Shown here: positions 24,809-34,060 of the stretch, piece after piece
Numbering within the stretch: the first letter of the stretch is position 1
Layout of the letters: each line of letters begins with the position of its first letter
NCBI GenBank assembly: GCA_040219515.1
Contig: JAVJSI010000014.1
Span: 62,001-126,000, forward strand
DNA: 64,000 nucleotides
Direction of reading: 5' to 3'
DNA from: Acidimicrobiales bacterium
Lineage (GTDB): Bacteria; Actinomycetota; Acidimicrobiia; Acidimicrobiales; Aldehydirespiratoraceae
Translations under genes and position numbers: made by a program
Notes under the pieces: generated by a model
What the model saw: the letters and a program-made list of their open reading frames with translations, nothing else
What the model was told of the DNA's origin: nothing
Database searches by the model: none

Positions 24809-26116
24809 ATGTCTGACGTGTGGATCCAACTCGGGCTCGTGGGCGTGCTCGTGATCGTCAACGCGGCCTTCGCCGGCACCGAGCTGGCGTTGGTGTCGCT
24901 GCGCGAGGGGCAGCTGCAACGGCTGGAGAAGCAGTCCGGCACGGGGGCGGTGCTGGCGAAGCTGGCCCGCCAGCCGAACCAGTTCCTCGCAACCATCCAG
25001 ATCGGCATCACTCTCGCGGGGTTCCTCGCGTCCGCCGCGGCCGCGGTCTCGCTCGCCGAGCCGTTGGAGGAGCCGCTCGGGTTCCTCGGCGGCGGCGCCG
25101 GCCCCGCGTCGGTGGTGGTCGTCACACTCGTGCTGGCGTATTTCACGCTGGTGTTCGGGGAGTTGGCACCGAAGCGGGTCGCCATGCAGAAGGCGGAGCG
25201 CTGGGGTCTGCTGATGGCCCGGCCGCTCGCGGTCCTGTCGAAGCTGACCCGCCCGGCGGTGTGGCTGCTGTCGCATTCGACCGACATCGCGGTGCGGTTG
25301 ATGGGGGCCGATCCGACCGTGCAGCGCGAGGAGGTCTCGGAGGAGGAGCTGCGCGACATGGTCGCGGTGCAGCCGACGTTCACGACGGAGCAGCGACAGA
25401 TCATCGATGGCGCGTTCGAGATCGCCGAACGCACCCTCGACGAGATCCTCGTCCCTCGAAGGGACGTGTTCGTCGTCGACGACGCTTGGCCGTGCCGCGA
25501 CGCGCTCGTGAGACTCGCCGCGTCAGGTCACAGCCGGGCCCCAGTGGGGGCGGGTGGCGGACTCGACCACGTGACCGGGATGGTGCATCTGAGGCAACTG
25601 CTCGATGCCGGCGACGAACCGGTGTCGGCGGTGGTGATGGAGATCCCGATGTTCCCCGACTCGGCCAAGGCGCTCCGTGTGCTGCGGCAGATGCAGACAC
25701 GTCGCGTCCAGATGGCGTTGGTGGTCGATGAACATGGGGGTGCTGCCGGAATCGTGACCGTCGAGGACCTGGTGGAGGAGCTCGTCGGCGAGATCTACGA
25801 CGAAACGGACCCCGATCTCGCCACCGTCGTCCACGAAGCCGACGGCACGATCGTCCTGCCCGGCCGTTTCCCGATCCACGATCTGCCCGACATCGATGTC
25901 GACGTGCCCGGCGGGGAGTACACGACGATCGCCGGCCTCGTGCTGGACCGACTCGGCTCGATCCCCGCACCGGGGGACGAGACCACCGTCGACGGTTGGC
26001 GCCTCACCGTGCGAGCCATGCGCGGCCACGCCATCACCGAGGTCGCGCTGTTGTCGACCGCGGAACCGTCCACCGAAGCGGAGCCGCTCATCGAGCCACC
26101 CGAGGACGATCGGTAG
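24809..26116 (+). CDS. CNNM/CorC-family membrane protein with CBS pair
   Basis: A 435-residue protein: DUF21/CNNM membrane domain with four hydrophobic segments (about 5-150, including FAGTELALVSLREGQLQRL and FGELAPKR), two CBS domains (about 215-335, with LVPRRDVFVV and EHGGAAGIVTVEDLVEE), and a C-terminal CorC_HlyC domain. Members export or regulate Mg2+ and sometimes Co2+. ATG 24809 is preferred, six bases after GCAGGG; a GTG at 24803 is also possible. Confidence 0.9.
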   Translation: MSDVWIQLGLVGVLVIVNAAFAGTELALVSLREGQLQRLEKQSGTGAVLAKLARQPNQFLATIQIGITLAGFLASAAAAVSLAEPLEEPLGFLGGGAGPASVVVVTLVLAYFTLVFGELAPKRVAMQKAERWGLLMARPLAVLSKLTRPAVWLLSHSTDIAVRLMGADPTVQREEVSEEELRDMVAVQPTFTTEQRQIIDGAFEIAERTLDEILVPRRDVFVVDDAWPCRDALVRLAASGHSRAPVGAGGGLDHVTGMVHLRQLLDAGDEPVSAVVMEIPMFPDSAKALRVLRQMQTRRVQMALVVDEHGGAAGIVTVEDLVEELVGEIYDETDPDLATVVHEADGTIVLPGRFPIHDLPDIDVDVPGGEYTTIAGLVLDRLGSIPAPGDETTVDGWRLTVRAMRGHAITEVALLSTAEPSTEAEPLIEPPEDDR

Positions 26117-26184
26117 TGAACGTCCGGCTCTGACCATGCGCAGGTGCGCTCCGCGTCCGGTTCCGGTCCGGTCGGTTCGAACCG

Positions 26185-28371
26185 CTACAGCAGGTCGACG
26201 TCTCTGGCGGCCTGGACGGCGGCCTTGCGGTCGCCGACGCCGAGCTTGCGGTAGATCGCCTTGCAGTGGGTCTTCACGGTGTTGAGCGACACATAGAGCT
26301 CGTTGGCGATCTCGCGTTGCGACATGGGTGAGGGCAGATAGCGGAGCACGGCGACCTCACGCTCGGTCAGGTCCGCGACCAGGCCATCGGCCTTCGGTGC
26401 GGGGCCACCGAGCTGGTGTCGGGCCTCCACCCGGGCCAGGTACCGACCGACGATGCCGGGGTCCGCGCACTGGTCGACGAGCGACCGGGCTTCGCGGGCG
26501 AGCGCTGGTCCGTCGGCTTCGTCGAGCGCGCAGAGGACATCGGCCGCTCCGGCCAGAGCGTACGCGGCGGTCAGGCGGCCGGCGGCACCGCGCGCCAGTT
26601 CGACACCGCGCCGGGCCTGCGTCCGTGCGTCATCGGGATCAGCGGAGGTGCGGGCCAGCACGCTGCGGGCCACCGCGCTATGCCCGCCCTCGGGGGCGCC
26701 GTGGTGGGCTGTGGCCGCAATGGTCTTCCGTGCCGATCGGCGCGCGGCCTCGGTCTCGCCTGATTCCAGCGCAGCGACGGCGGCCATGCTCGGTGTGCCC
26801 GCCAATGCGAACTGGTCGCTGTGCTCGGCCGCAAGCCTGCCGGCCCGGGTCAGGATCGGCTCGGCGTCGTCGAAACGGCCTCCCCACACGAACGCCTGAC
26901 CCAAAACGAGCGTCTGGGTGGCGTCGGTGACTTCCGGAGCCACCGCAGCGTCGGCGATGGCGCTGTCGACGTCGCCACGGTTCACGTGGATCAGCACTGC
27001 GAGGCCGGCGATCAACCCCGATGCGAACGCATCGGCCGGGCTGGTGGCTTCGAGCCTGCGCAGGTGCTGGAGCGAACGATCTGCTTCGTCCACGTTCCCC
27101 TGGACTGCGTGGATCCAGCCGAGCAGCACGGCACACCGCAAGTGGGTACTGACGGTGGTCCCCAAGCGCTCCAGATAGCCGCTCACGGTCTCCACCTGGC
27201 CCAGGTTCAGCAGATCCATGCTGTGCGCGGCGATGACGTCGGCGGCTGCGTCCAGGTCACCGGCCTCCAACAGGTGCTCGGCGGCGCGATCCAGGTCGCC
27301 GTGGTCTCGGTGCCACGCGCCGGCTCGACGATGCAGGTCGTCCAACTGCGTCGATGCCGATGCCTTCATGCGGAGCACGTCGTGCAGCAGGTGGTGATAG
27401 CGGTACCACTCGCTGGACCGGCCGAGCCCGACCACCAGCTGGTTGCGCGTTGCAAGCTCCTCGAGCCAGCCGGTGCCGTCGGTGGTTTCACACACCGCGT
27501 CGATCAGGGGTCCGCACATTCGATCCAGGACCGACGTTTGCAGGAGGCGGAGGCGGTCGTCGTCGGTGACGCCGGAGAGGAACTCGTCGGTGAGGTACTC
27601 GACGACGAGGCGGTCGTCGCCTTGGAATGATGCAACGAAGGCATCGCCGTCGGCGGCGGCTGCGAGTGACATGCCGGCGAGTACGAGTCCGGCGGCCCAG
27701 CCCTCGGTGCGTTCGCACAGAGCGTCGACCTGTTGGCTCGAGGGTGCGCCACCCCGCTGGGCGAGCAGCACGGAGGCGTCGCCCGGGGCGAACCGCAGGT
27801 CGGCAGCGCGAATCTCGGCCAGTTGACCTCTCACCCGCAGCCTCCCGAGTCGCACCGAAGGATCGAGCCGGGTGCACAGCACCAACGTGAACGTCGACGG
27901 GGACAACTCGATCAGATACTCGACGGCCTCGTCGATCACCGGGTTGGCGATGAGGTGGTAGTCGTCGATGACCAACAACGCCGGCGAGGTGTTCGCCAGT
28001 TCGTTCGTGAGCCGCTCGATGAGTGCAGTGGCGTCGGCCCCCGATCCGGGAATCGCCGCACCAGCGGCGTCCTCGAGGCCGGGAACGACCGCCTCGAGCG
28101 CGGCCACCACATGGCCCCAGAAGCGGGCCGGATCACCATCGGCCTTGTCAGCCTGGAGCCATGCGCAATCGCTCCGGTGCTGCTGCCACGCGGCGACCAA
28201 CGTCGACTTGCCCGACCCCGCAGGTGCGCTCACCAATACGACACGGACCCCGTCATCGGAGGCCGCCTGATCGAGCCTCGCCTCGAGCTCGGGCCGAGCG
28301 GCGAACCGCGACGGTGGCGTCGGCGCAGTCATCTTCGTCGCCACCAACGTGAACGCCTCACCCGCCTCCAT
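26185..28371 (-). CDS. MalT-like LuxR-family ATP-dependent regulator (LAL type)
   Basis: A 728-residue regulator: STAND/AAA ATPase with Walker A APAGSGKST at 49-57 and Walker B LLVIDDYH near 133-140, a winged-helix part, a long TPR-like helical array (about 340-650) and a C-terminal LuxR HTH (LTEREVAVLRYLPSPMSQREIA, about 665-725). LAL regulators bind an inducer through the TPR region and ATP through the STAND domain. It is divergent from the 28490-29469 pair, its probable target. Confidence 0.92.
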   Translation of the reverse strand: MEAGEAFTLVATKMTAPTPPSRFAARPELEARLDQAASDDGVRVVLVSAPAGSGKSTLVAAWQQHRSDCAWLQADKADGDPARFWGHVVAALEAVVPGLEDAAGAAIPGSGADATALIERLTNELANTSPALLVIDDYHLIANPVIDEAVEYLIELSPSTFTLVLCTRLDPSVRLGRLRVRGQLAEIRAADLRFAPGDASVLLAQRGGAPSSQQVDALCERTEGWAAGLVLAGMSLAAAADGDAFVASFQGDDRLVVEYLTDEFLSGVTDDDRLRLLQTSVLDRMCGPLIDAVCETTDGTGWLEELATRNQLVVGLGRSSEWYRYHHLLHDVLRMKASASTQLDDLHRRAGAWHRDHGDLDRAAEHLLEAGDLDAAADVIAAHSMDLLNLGQVETVSGYLERLGTTVSTHLRCAVLLGWIHAVQGNVDEADRSLQHLRRLEATSPADAFASGLIAGLAVLIHVNRGDVDSAIADAAVAPEVTDATQTLVLGQAFVWGGRFDDAEPILTRAGRLAAEHSDQFALAGTPSMAAVAALESGETEAARRSARKTIAATAHHGAPEGGHSAVARSVLARTSADPDDARTQARRGVELARGAAGRLTAAYALAGAADVLCALDEADGPALAREARSLVDQCADPGIVGRYLARVEARHQLGGPAPKADGLVADLTEREVAVLRYLPSPMSQREIANELYVSLNTVKTHCKAIYRKLGVGDRKAAVQAARDVDLL

Positions 28372-28489
28372 GACCCGATCCTACGACGGCGGCCGCACGG
28401 AATCCGATCCGACCCGCGGTGGATCTCACCCGGGTGAGATCGGCTGACGAGCGACGACGGCTCACCCTCCTCGAAGCAACGATGAGCCC

Positions 28490-28753
28490 ATGAACGAGCC
28501 GACCACCTACGAGATCGTCATCCGTGGCCACGCCACCGACCGAATCCTCGGCTTCCTCAGCGACGACTTCACCATCGACCACCCGCAATCCGGGACAACG
28601 CAGCTCATCGGCGCGATCCGAGACCCGGCCCACCTCCACGGGGTCCTCGCCCACCTGACATCGGTCGCCATCGAGATCGTCAGCATCGCACCCGTCGATC
28701 CCGCCCAGCCCACACCCCTCCACCATCCAGCAAACCGAAAGGAACAGCAATGA
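28490..28753 (+). CDS. Small conserved hypothetical protein
   Basis: An 87-residue protein with a ferredoxin-like strand/helix pattern (YEIVIRGHATDRILGFL, then GAIRDPAHLHGVLAHL and VAIEIVSI). Very similar small proteins are common in actinobacteria beside LuxR regulators and DUF4386-like membrane proteins; no function is known to me. It overlaps the next gene by ATGA. Confidence 0.65.
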   Translation: MNEPTTYEIVIRGHATDRILGFLSDDFTIDHPQSGTTQLIGAIRDPAHLHGVLAHLTSVAIEIVSIAPVDPAQPTPLHHPANRKEQQ

Positions 28754-29469
28754 CCACGATCCACACCCCGCCGACACCCACGAGGCCCGGGCGGTATTCG
28801 GCCAAAGCCGGTGGTTTCGGCGCTCTCGTCGCCGCGACGACATTCATCTTCGGCATCGCACTCCTCGTCAGCAGTCTGAGCGACTACACCGAGGGCGACC
28901 CGACGCCGGCCGAGTCGGTCGAATTCCTCGTCGGGCACCAGGGCACGTTGTTCGCCTGGTATCTGGTGATCTTCCTGGTGTTCGGCGCAGCCATCATCCC
29001 GCTGGCCCGTGCGCTGCACGCCCGCCTCGCCGACGTCAGCCCGCTTCTTGCCGACGCCAGCGCCGTGTTCGCCTACATCTGGGCCGGCCTGATGTTCGCC
29101 ACCGGCATGATCTCCAACATCGGCATCACCGCCGTCGCCGACCTCGACGAGACAGACCCCGCAGCTGCCGAGACGCTGTGGTCGAGCATCGACGCCGTCA
29201 CCGAGGGGCTCGGCGGCGGCAACGAACTCGTCGGCGGCATGTGGATCCTGCTGGTCAGCCTCGCCGCTTGGGGCAGCCGCCGCCTCCCCACCGGGATGAA
29301 TGTCATCGGCGTCGCCAGCGGCGCCGCGGGCCTCATCACCCTCGTGCCCGGCTTGTCCGACGTCGGCATAGTCTTCGGGCTCGGCTCGATCGTCTGGTTC
29401 GCCTGGGCCGGCATCGTCCTGCTCCGGGCCAGCTCCGACCGCGCGACGCGGATGGACGCGGCCCGATGA
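28750..29469 (+). CDS. DUF4386-like membrane protein
   Basis: A 239-residue protein with six hydrophobic segments (roughly 23-42, 64-84, 104-128, 160-176, 184-200, 205-225). The arrangement resembles DUF4386-type proteins. Start overlaps the preceding stop (28750-28753), so both small genes form one unit opposite the LAL regulator. Confidence 0.7.
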   Translation: MTTIHTPPTPTRPGRYSAKAGGFGALVAATTFIFGIALLVSSLSDYTEGDPTPAESVEFLVGHQGTLFAWYLVIFLVFGAAIIPLARALHARLADVSPLLADASAVFAYIWAGLMFATGMISNIGITAVADLDETDPAAAETLWSSIDAVTEGLGGGNELVGGMWILLVSLAAWGSRRLPTGMNVIGVASGAAGLITLVPGLSDVGIVFGLGSIVWFAWAGIVLLRASSDRATRMDAAR

Positions 29470-29555
29470 TCACCGTCGATGGTCGACCTCCGCAGGAGAA
29501 GCGGGTGGGTGTTGGGGGTGCCGATCGGCTCGGTCTCGATCTCGCCCCATCAGGC

Positions 29556-30737
29556 TCAGGTCGGCATCAGCGCCCGTCTGCGTGGCCTGCGCAGCGGCTG
29601 CCATGATCGGTAGGTACCGCATCGCCACGCCCATTCGAACGGGCCGTAGCGGAAGCGTTCGAGCCACCAGGTCGACCACCAGAGCTGGAGGGCCCAGACG
29701 GCGAGGATCCAGACCGCGATCATGGTGCGGGTGAGGTCGACCCCGCCGAGCAGCCAACCGAGCGTGGCGAGACCGACGAAGGTCTGGGTCAGGTAGTTGG
29801 TGAGCGCCATGCGGCCCGCGTTGCGGAAGCGTTCGAGGTGGCGGCTGCCGCTGCGGTTCCACAGGATGATGGCGGCCATGTAGCCGAGCGCCATGGGGAT
29901 GGTGCCGAGCCCGGTGGGGATGGTGCCCGTGAGGGCGTGGTCGGCGGACCAGTCGGTGGCGATGTGGATCGTCGAGCCGACAGCGGTGACCGCGGCGCCG
30001 GCGCCGATGCCCCACCGCGCGAGGTGTCGGTAGTAGGCGTTGTCGCGTTCGCCCTGAACGATGCAGAGCCGGTAGAGGGCGACGCCGATGAGCATGAGAC
30101 CGAGTGCTCGGCCGCCGGCATTGAGCAGGAACCAGTCCTGCACGTCGGTGGACTTCGCTCCGGCACCGGCGAACCAATAGTCGCCGAGTTCGGTGCCATC
30201 TGCGCCGATCGTCGCCTGGACGAACGGCGCCAGAGCGGCGCCCGCGAGGGCGAGTACGACTCCGGCGCCCGCGAGGAGGCGGGCGGGGAGTTTGCGCACG
30301 AGGAGCACGATCGGAGCACACATCGCGTAGAGCACGAGGATGTCGCCGAACCACAGCGCCGCGTGGGCCACCCCGACCCCGAGGAGCAGGGCGAAGCGCC
30401 ACAGGCTGAGCCACACCACGCGCCGGTTCTTGGCTGCAGCTCGCTCGGCGAAGATGACGACGCCGACACCGAACAGCAGTGAGAACAGCGCCATCATCTT
30501 CTGGTCCACGAAGACCATCGTGAGGATGCCGATGATCCAATCGAGCGGTTGTTCGACTCCATCGGCGGACACGTTGAAGTAGGCGGTGTCGGCGAGGCCG
30601 AAGACCAATGCGTTCATCGGCAGGATTCCCAGGATGGCGACACCACGGATCAGGTCGAGCGACGTGATCCGCTCCGCGTTGGTGGTCGGTCCCGACGCGG
30701 GGCGAGCGACGGCGTGTGCGTGCCGGGATCGCCTCAA
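29556..30737 (-). CDS. DUF418-family membrane protein
   Basis: A 393-residue protein with about nine to ten membrane segments. It shows the DUF418 opening SLDLIRGVAILGILPMNALVF, the central FGDILVLYAMCAPIVLLVRKL and the C-terminal RMALTNYLTQT signature. Physiological role is unknown. The start is set at a TTG (30737) whose TTGA overlaps the stop of the small gene upstream; no ATG or GTG exists between there and the conserved domain. Confidence 0.8.
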   Translation of the reverse strand: MRRSRHAHAVARPASGPTTNAERITSLDLIRGVAILGILPMNALVFGLADTAYFNVSADGVEQPLDWIIGILTMVFVDQKMMALFSLLFGVGVVIFAERAAAKNRRVVWLSLWRFALLLGVGVAHAALWFGDILVLYAMCAPIVLLVRKLPARLLAGAGVVLALAGAALAPFVQATIGADGTELGDYWFAGAGAKSTDVQDWFLLNAGGRALGLMLIGVALYRLCIVQGERDNAYYRHLARWGIGAGAAVTAVGSTIHIATDWSADHALTGTIPTGLGTIPMALGYMAAIILWNRSGSRHLERFRNAGRMALTNYLTQTFVGLATLGWLLGGVDLTRTMIAVWILAVWALQLWWSTWWLERFRYGPFEWAWRCGTYRSWQPLRRPRRRALMPT

Positions 30738-30910
30738 CGTTTCGCCTGCCGAGCGATGCCGATGGCAGGGAAGGTCCCGCCGAGCACGCCCATCATCCAC
30801 CACATGCCGGTTCCGGCGCCGATGGCGACGCCCACTACGACCCCGAGGAGGCCGAACAGGAACGGTGTCTGCCAGGCGGGTTGGTGCGTCTGCTCGCTCT
30901 GGTTGGTCAT
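30734..30910 (-). CDS. Small two-segment membrane protein
   Basis: A 58-residue protein, polar for the first 15 residues, then two hydrophobic segments with a GAGTGMWWMMG turn. ATG 30910 follows GAGAGGA; an in-frame ATG at 30937 would lengthen it. It overlaps the DUF418 start by four bases and so leads a two-gene unit. Family unknown. Confidence 0.6.
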   Translation of the reverse strand: MTNQSEQTHQPAWQTPFLFGLLGVVVGVAIGAGTGMWWMMGVLGGTFPAIGIARQAKR

Positions 30911-31086
30911 GGTGGAGGTCCTCTCGGTGTTCGCCATGGACGGGTTCCGCGGCGAGATGTGACCAGTGTCGGGCGAGCGCGCGGCGTAGTCGTCTGCCTG
31001 GGAACTGATCGGAGTCATCTTCCGAGCCAGCTCGGATCATCCCGGCGACCGATGCGGCGTCGTGCTGTGTCTGGGAGGATTCGACG

Positions 31087-32085
31087 ATGGCTTCCGACCG
31101 GGCGATCGACGAAATGCCCGCTGATCGGCGGCGGCGTCGGTGGACGCGCGGGCTGGTGGTCGTCGGGCTCGTCATCTGGTCATCCGGCATCGCAATGTGG
31201 GAGCTGTCGTGGATCGGAGGCCTGGCCGCGAGCCTCATCGGCGGTGGAATGCTGAGCTACGGACTGAGCGCGCTGGCGCAGGGCCCCCGCGATGCCACTT
31301 CGCCGGTGTGGACAGTGACAGTCCCGGTGGCGATCTCCTTGGTGCTGATCAGCCAGGGCGTCGGCCGGTCCGACTTCGAGGCGCGGGTGATGCTCGTCGG
31401 GCTCGGCACGCTCGGCATGATCCTCGTCTTCCTGCGGATTCTCGATGATCGGCTGGCGATCGAACGTGAGCTCGCCGAGCACACGCTGGCCGACGAGCGT
31501 CGCCGACTCGCCGGGGAGGTCCACGACGTCGTCGGGCACACGCTGTCGGCGTCGATGTTGCACACGGCGGCGGCTCGGCTGTCGGTGCGCTCGGATCCCG
31601 ACGCCGCGATCGCGTCGTTGGAACGCGCCGAGCAACAGGGGCGCCGGTCGATGGACGACATCCGCAGTGTCGTGCGGCTCCTGCGCGACGACCCCGGCAC
31701 CGCACCGCCGACACCGTTGGCCGGTGAGCTGCCGGAGCTGGTGGAGAGCTTTCGCACCGCCGGGGCCGACATCGCCTACACCGCCAGCGGGGGCCTCGAC
31801 GACGTGCCCGCCCCGACCGCGCTGACCGTCTACCGGGTGGTGCAGGAGGGGCTGACCAACGCCGTACGCCATGGCACGGGAACGGTCGGTGTCACCGTCG
31901 AGGTGGCCGGAACCGACGTCGGCGTCGAGATCGTCAACGATTGCTACGTTCGCCGCCCGGCCACGACGCCGGGGAGTGGACTCGTCGGCATGCGCGAGCG
32001 GGTCAACGCCATCGGCGGAACGCTGGAGGCCAGCGGTTCCGGCGGCGATGGACGGTGGGTACTGCGGGCCAGGATCCCGACATGA
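31087..32085 (+). CDS. Sensor histidine kinase (HisKA_3 type)
   Basis: A 332-residue kinase with three or four N-terminal membrane segments (about 22-118) and phospho-acceptor H146 in RRRLAGEVHDVVGHT. N258 lies in the N-box (EGLTNAVRHG). The G1 box, usually DNG-type, reads IVNDC at about 282-286, while the G2 box GSGLVGMRER is intact. ATGA overlap couples it to its response regulator. Signal unknown. Confidence 0.9.
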   Translation: MASDRAIDEMPADRRRRRWTRGLVVVGLVIWSSGIAMWELSWIGGLAASLIGGGMLSYGLSALAQGPRDATSPVWTVTVPVAISLVLISQGVGRSDFEARVMLVGLGTLGMILVFLRILDDRLAIERELAEHTLADERRRLAGEVHDVVGHTLSASMLHTAAARLSVRSDPDAAIASLERAEQQGRRSMDDIRSVVRLLRDDPGTAPPTPLAGELPELVESFRTAGADIAYTASGGLDDVPAPTALTVYRVVQEGLTNAVRHGTGTVGVTVEVAGTDVGVEIVNDCYVRRPATTPGSGLVGMRERVNAIGGTLEASGSGGDGRWVLRARIPT

Positions 32086-32714
32086 TTCGCGTGTTGCTGG
32101 TCGACGACCAGGAGGTCATTCGCGAAGGCTTGCGGAGTCTGATCGCCACCGACCCTGAGCTCACGGTCGTGGGCGAGTGCGCCGACGGTGACGAAGTGGT
32201 CGAGCTGATCGAGCGGTGCTCCCCCGATGTCGTCGTGATGGACATCCGCATGAAACGCGTCGACGGTGCCACCGCAACCGCGAACGTGCGCGCCACCGGC
32301 GGCCCGCCGGTCCTGGTGCTGTCCACGTTCGACGACGACGACACGCTGGCCGCCGCACTTCGGGCCGGCGCCGCCGGGTTCGTGCTGAAGTCCGCCCCGG
32401 GTGAGGACATCCTGCGTGCCCTCGCCGCCGTCGCCGCGGGCGATGCCTGGATCGACCCGCATGTGGCGGGCCGGGTGCTCGATGCCTATCGGGACCAGAC
32501 GCCCCGAGAGCCGATCGACCTCTCGGTGCTCACCGACAGGGAACTCGACGTGCTCAAGGTGGTCGGGCGCGGGTTCAACAACCGCGAAGCGGCCGCCGAG
32601 TTGTTCGTCAGCGAAGCGACCATCAAGACCCATCTCAGCCGCGCGCTCACCAAGCTGGGCCTACGCGACCGCAGCGCCGCCATCGTGTTCGCCCACGACC
32701 ATCACATCCGGTAG
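32082..32714 (+). CDS. NarL/LuxR-type response regulator
   Basis: A 210-residue regulator. Receiver: D9/D10 acid pocket, D54 in VVMDIRMKRVDG (K replaces the usual Pro after Met) and LSTF then FVLKSA. A LuxR HTH follows (LTDRELDVLKVVGRGFNNREAA, about residues 146-200). It is coupled to the kinase by ATGA. Confidence 0.92.
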   Translation: MIRVLLVDDQEVIREGLRSLIATDPELTVVGECADGDEVVELIERCSPDVVVMDIRMKRVDGATATANVRATGGPPVLVLSTFDDDDTLAAALRAGAAGFVLKSAPGEDILRALAAVAAGDAWIDPHVAGRVLDAYRDQTPREPIDLSVLTDRELDVLKVVGRGFNNREAAAELFVSEATIKTHLSRALTKLGLRDRSAAIVFAHDHHIR

Positions 32715-32762
32715 ATCTCGGCGTACAAGGTCTCGAGGAAGGCGGCGGCGGGGTCGGCTCGG

Positions 32763-33327
32763 CTACTTCTCCGGGGCGACGAAGGGGGCTGTTTCGTAGA
32801 ACGACTCGTCCTGGACGGCGGCGAGGTTGAAGGCTCCGAGGTCGGTGAAGGTGATCGACGCGAAGCTCGGTTTCGGGCTGGCGACGAGCGTCGAGCGTGA
32901 GTCCTTCTCGGCGATTCTTCCCGGGCGGGTGACGGGGAGCCGTTGCTCGCAGGAGCGGCGGGATCGTGCCGTCCAGGTCGCGGGCGAAGATGACGGACTG
33001 GAACAGGAAGGCGGTGAGTGACGGTTCCGCGTCGAGGATCGGCCAGAGTCGCTGGACGAATCGGGTCATCATCCCTTTGTCGTATCCCTTGCCGTAGGTA
33101 CCGCCTCCGCAGCAGATGACGTGCGTCGTCTCCTCCACGGTCGTCTGCAGCGCGGCGATGTTCTCGAAGTCTCCCTCGACGACGGTCAGGTCGGGGTGTT
33201 CGATGCCGATCCTGGTCAGGTTGCGGGCCATGCCCCGGACCGTATGGCCCTCATCGAGGGCGTGGCCGACCACTCGTCGTCCCGTGAGTCCGGTCGCCCC
33301 GAAGACGCCGATGGTCACACCGCTCAT
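32763..33327 (-). pseudogene. NAD(P)-binding (NmrA-like) protein, frameshifted
   Basis: From ATG 33327 (RBS GGAG) the frame encodes VTIGVFGATGLTGRRVVGHAL, a Rossmann NAD(P)H-binding opening, through VIFARDLDGTIPPLL. Near 32944-32950 the frame is lost. The rest continues in another frame, as VTRPGRIAEKD and later DLGAFNLAAVQDES, to a TAG at 32763. A two-base loss (CGCG to CG) would explain it. It is coupled by ATGA to the preceding membrane gene. It may be a true mutation or a sequence error. Confidence 0.8.
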
Positions 33328-33854
33328 CTTGATGCTCCGCCGGTCAGGCCGGACGTGGCGGTGGGCTCTCGTTCGTGAGCGGCCGGAGACGGCAGCGCCT
33401 GCGCGGATTCGAGCGCGGTCCACAGCGCGGCGACGGCGCCGACGAGGCCCGCGAGCGTCCGCGGTACGTGCATGATCAGCCACCAGCGGAGCTCGGAAGT
33501 GACCTCGGCGTCGGTCTGGTCCAGGCCCCACAGACGGAAGTTGGCCGGGAGGTGGTAGACGGCGGTGATCGCTGATGCGATACCCAAGCCGGCGAACGCG
33601 ATCAGCCAGCCTCTGCGCAGTCGAGGCACGTCCCAGTCCCGCTTCAGCAACCAGCCCACACCGATGAACGCGGGAACCAGTGTGACCACGACACAGGGCA
33701 GCAGCAGGATGAAGTTCGCTTCGAACCACACCGCGAATTCCTGCGGCTCGAGATCGAGCCAGTAGCGGCCGAGCGCGAGCCCGATCGTGAGCATGACCCC
33801 CGTGAACATCGCCGAGCCGACGACGGCAAGGCTCTGGTGGACGAATCGCTTCAT
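33324..33854 (-). CDS. DUF1772-like (anthrone oxygenase-type) membrane protein
   Basis: A 176-residue protein with four hydrophobic segments (about 9-28, 42-65, 82-100, 122-143). It has a conserved YHLPANFRLWG stretch before the last segment, characteristic of DUF1772-like proteins. It leads a two-gene unit with the frameshifted NAD(P)-binding gene. A CACTTGTG-type operator lies upstream at 33898-33916. Confidence 0.75.
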   Translation of the reverse strand: MKRFVHQSLAVVGSAMFTGVMLTIGLALGRYWLDLEPQEFAVWFEANFILLLPCVVVTLVPAFIGVGWLLKRDWDVPRLRRGWLIAFAGLGIASAITAVYHLPANFRLWGLDQTDAEVTSELRWWLIMHVPRTLAGLVGAVAALWTALESAQALPSPAAHEREPTATSGLTGGASR

Positions 33855-33897
33855 GGTGCCTTCCGGGCGACAGACGATCGACCACCCGCCGCACTAT

Positions 33898-33916
33898 CAC
33901 TTGTGGATTGCAAGTG
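33898..33916. promoter_or_regulatory. HxlR-type operator, second locus
   Basis: CACTTG-TGGATTG-CAAGTG is a 6-7-6 inverted repeat, with another GCAAGTG half-site at 33942-33948. It matches the site at 20953 in 16 of 19 positions and lies upstream of the minus-strand gene starting at 33854. Confidence 0.65.
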
Positions 33917-34060
33917 AGAGTACGGAGGTAGATGCTGGTTTGCAAGTGAAATCGAGCCGACGGCCGTGCCGCTCAAAACGGCGAACGTCCCAACGGGCGC
34001 GCCCTACCACGATTGAAGGCTCGCCGGGAACGAAACCCCCGAGCGGTCGGACCGGCAGGT

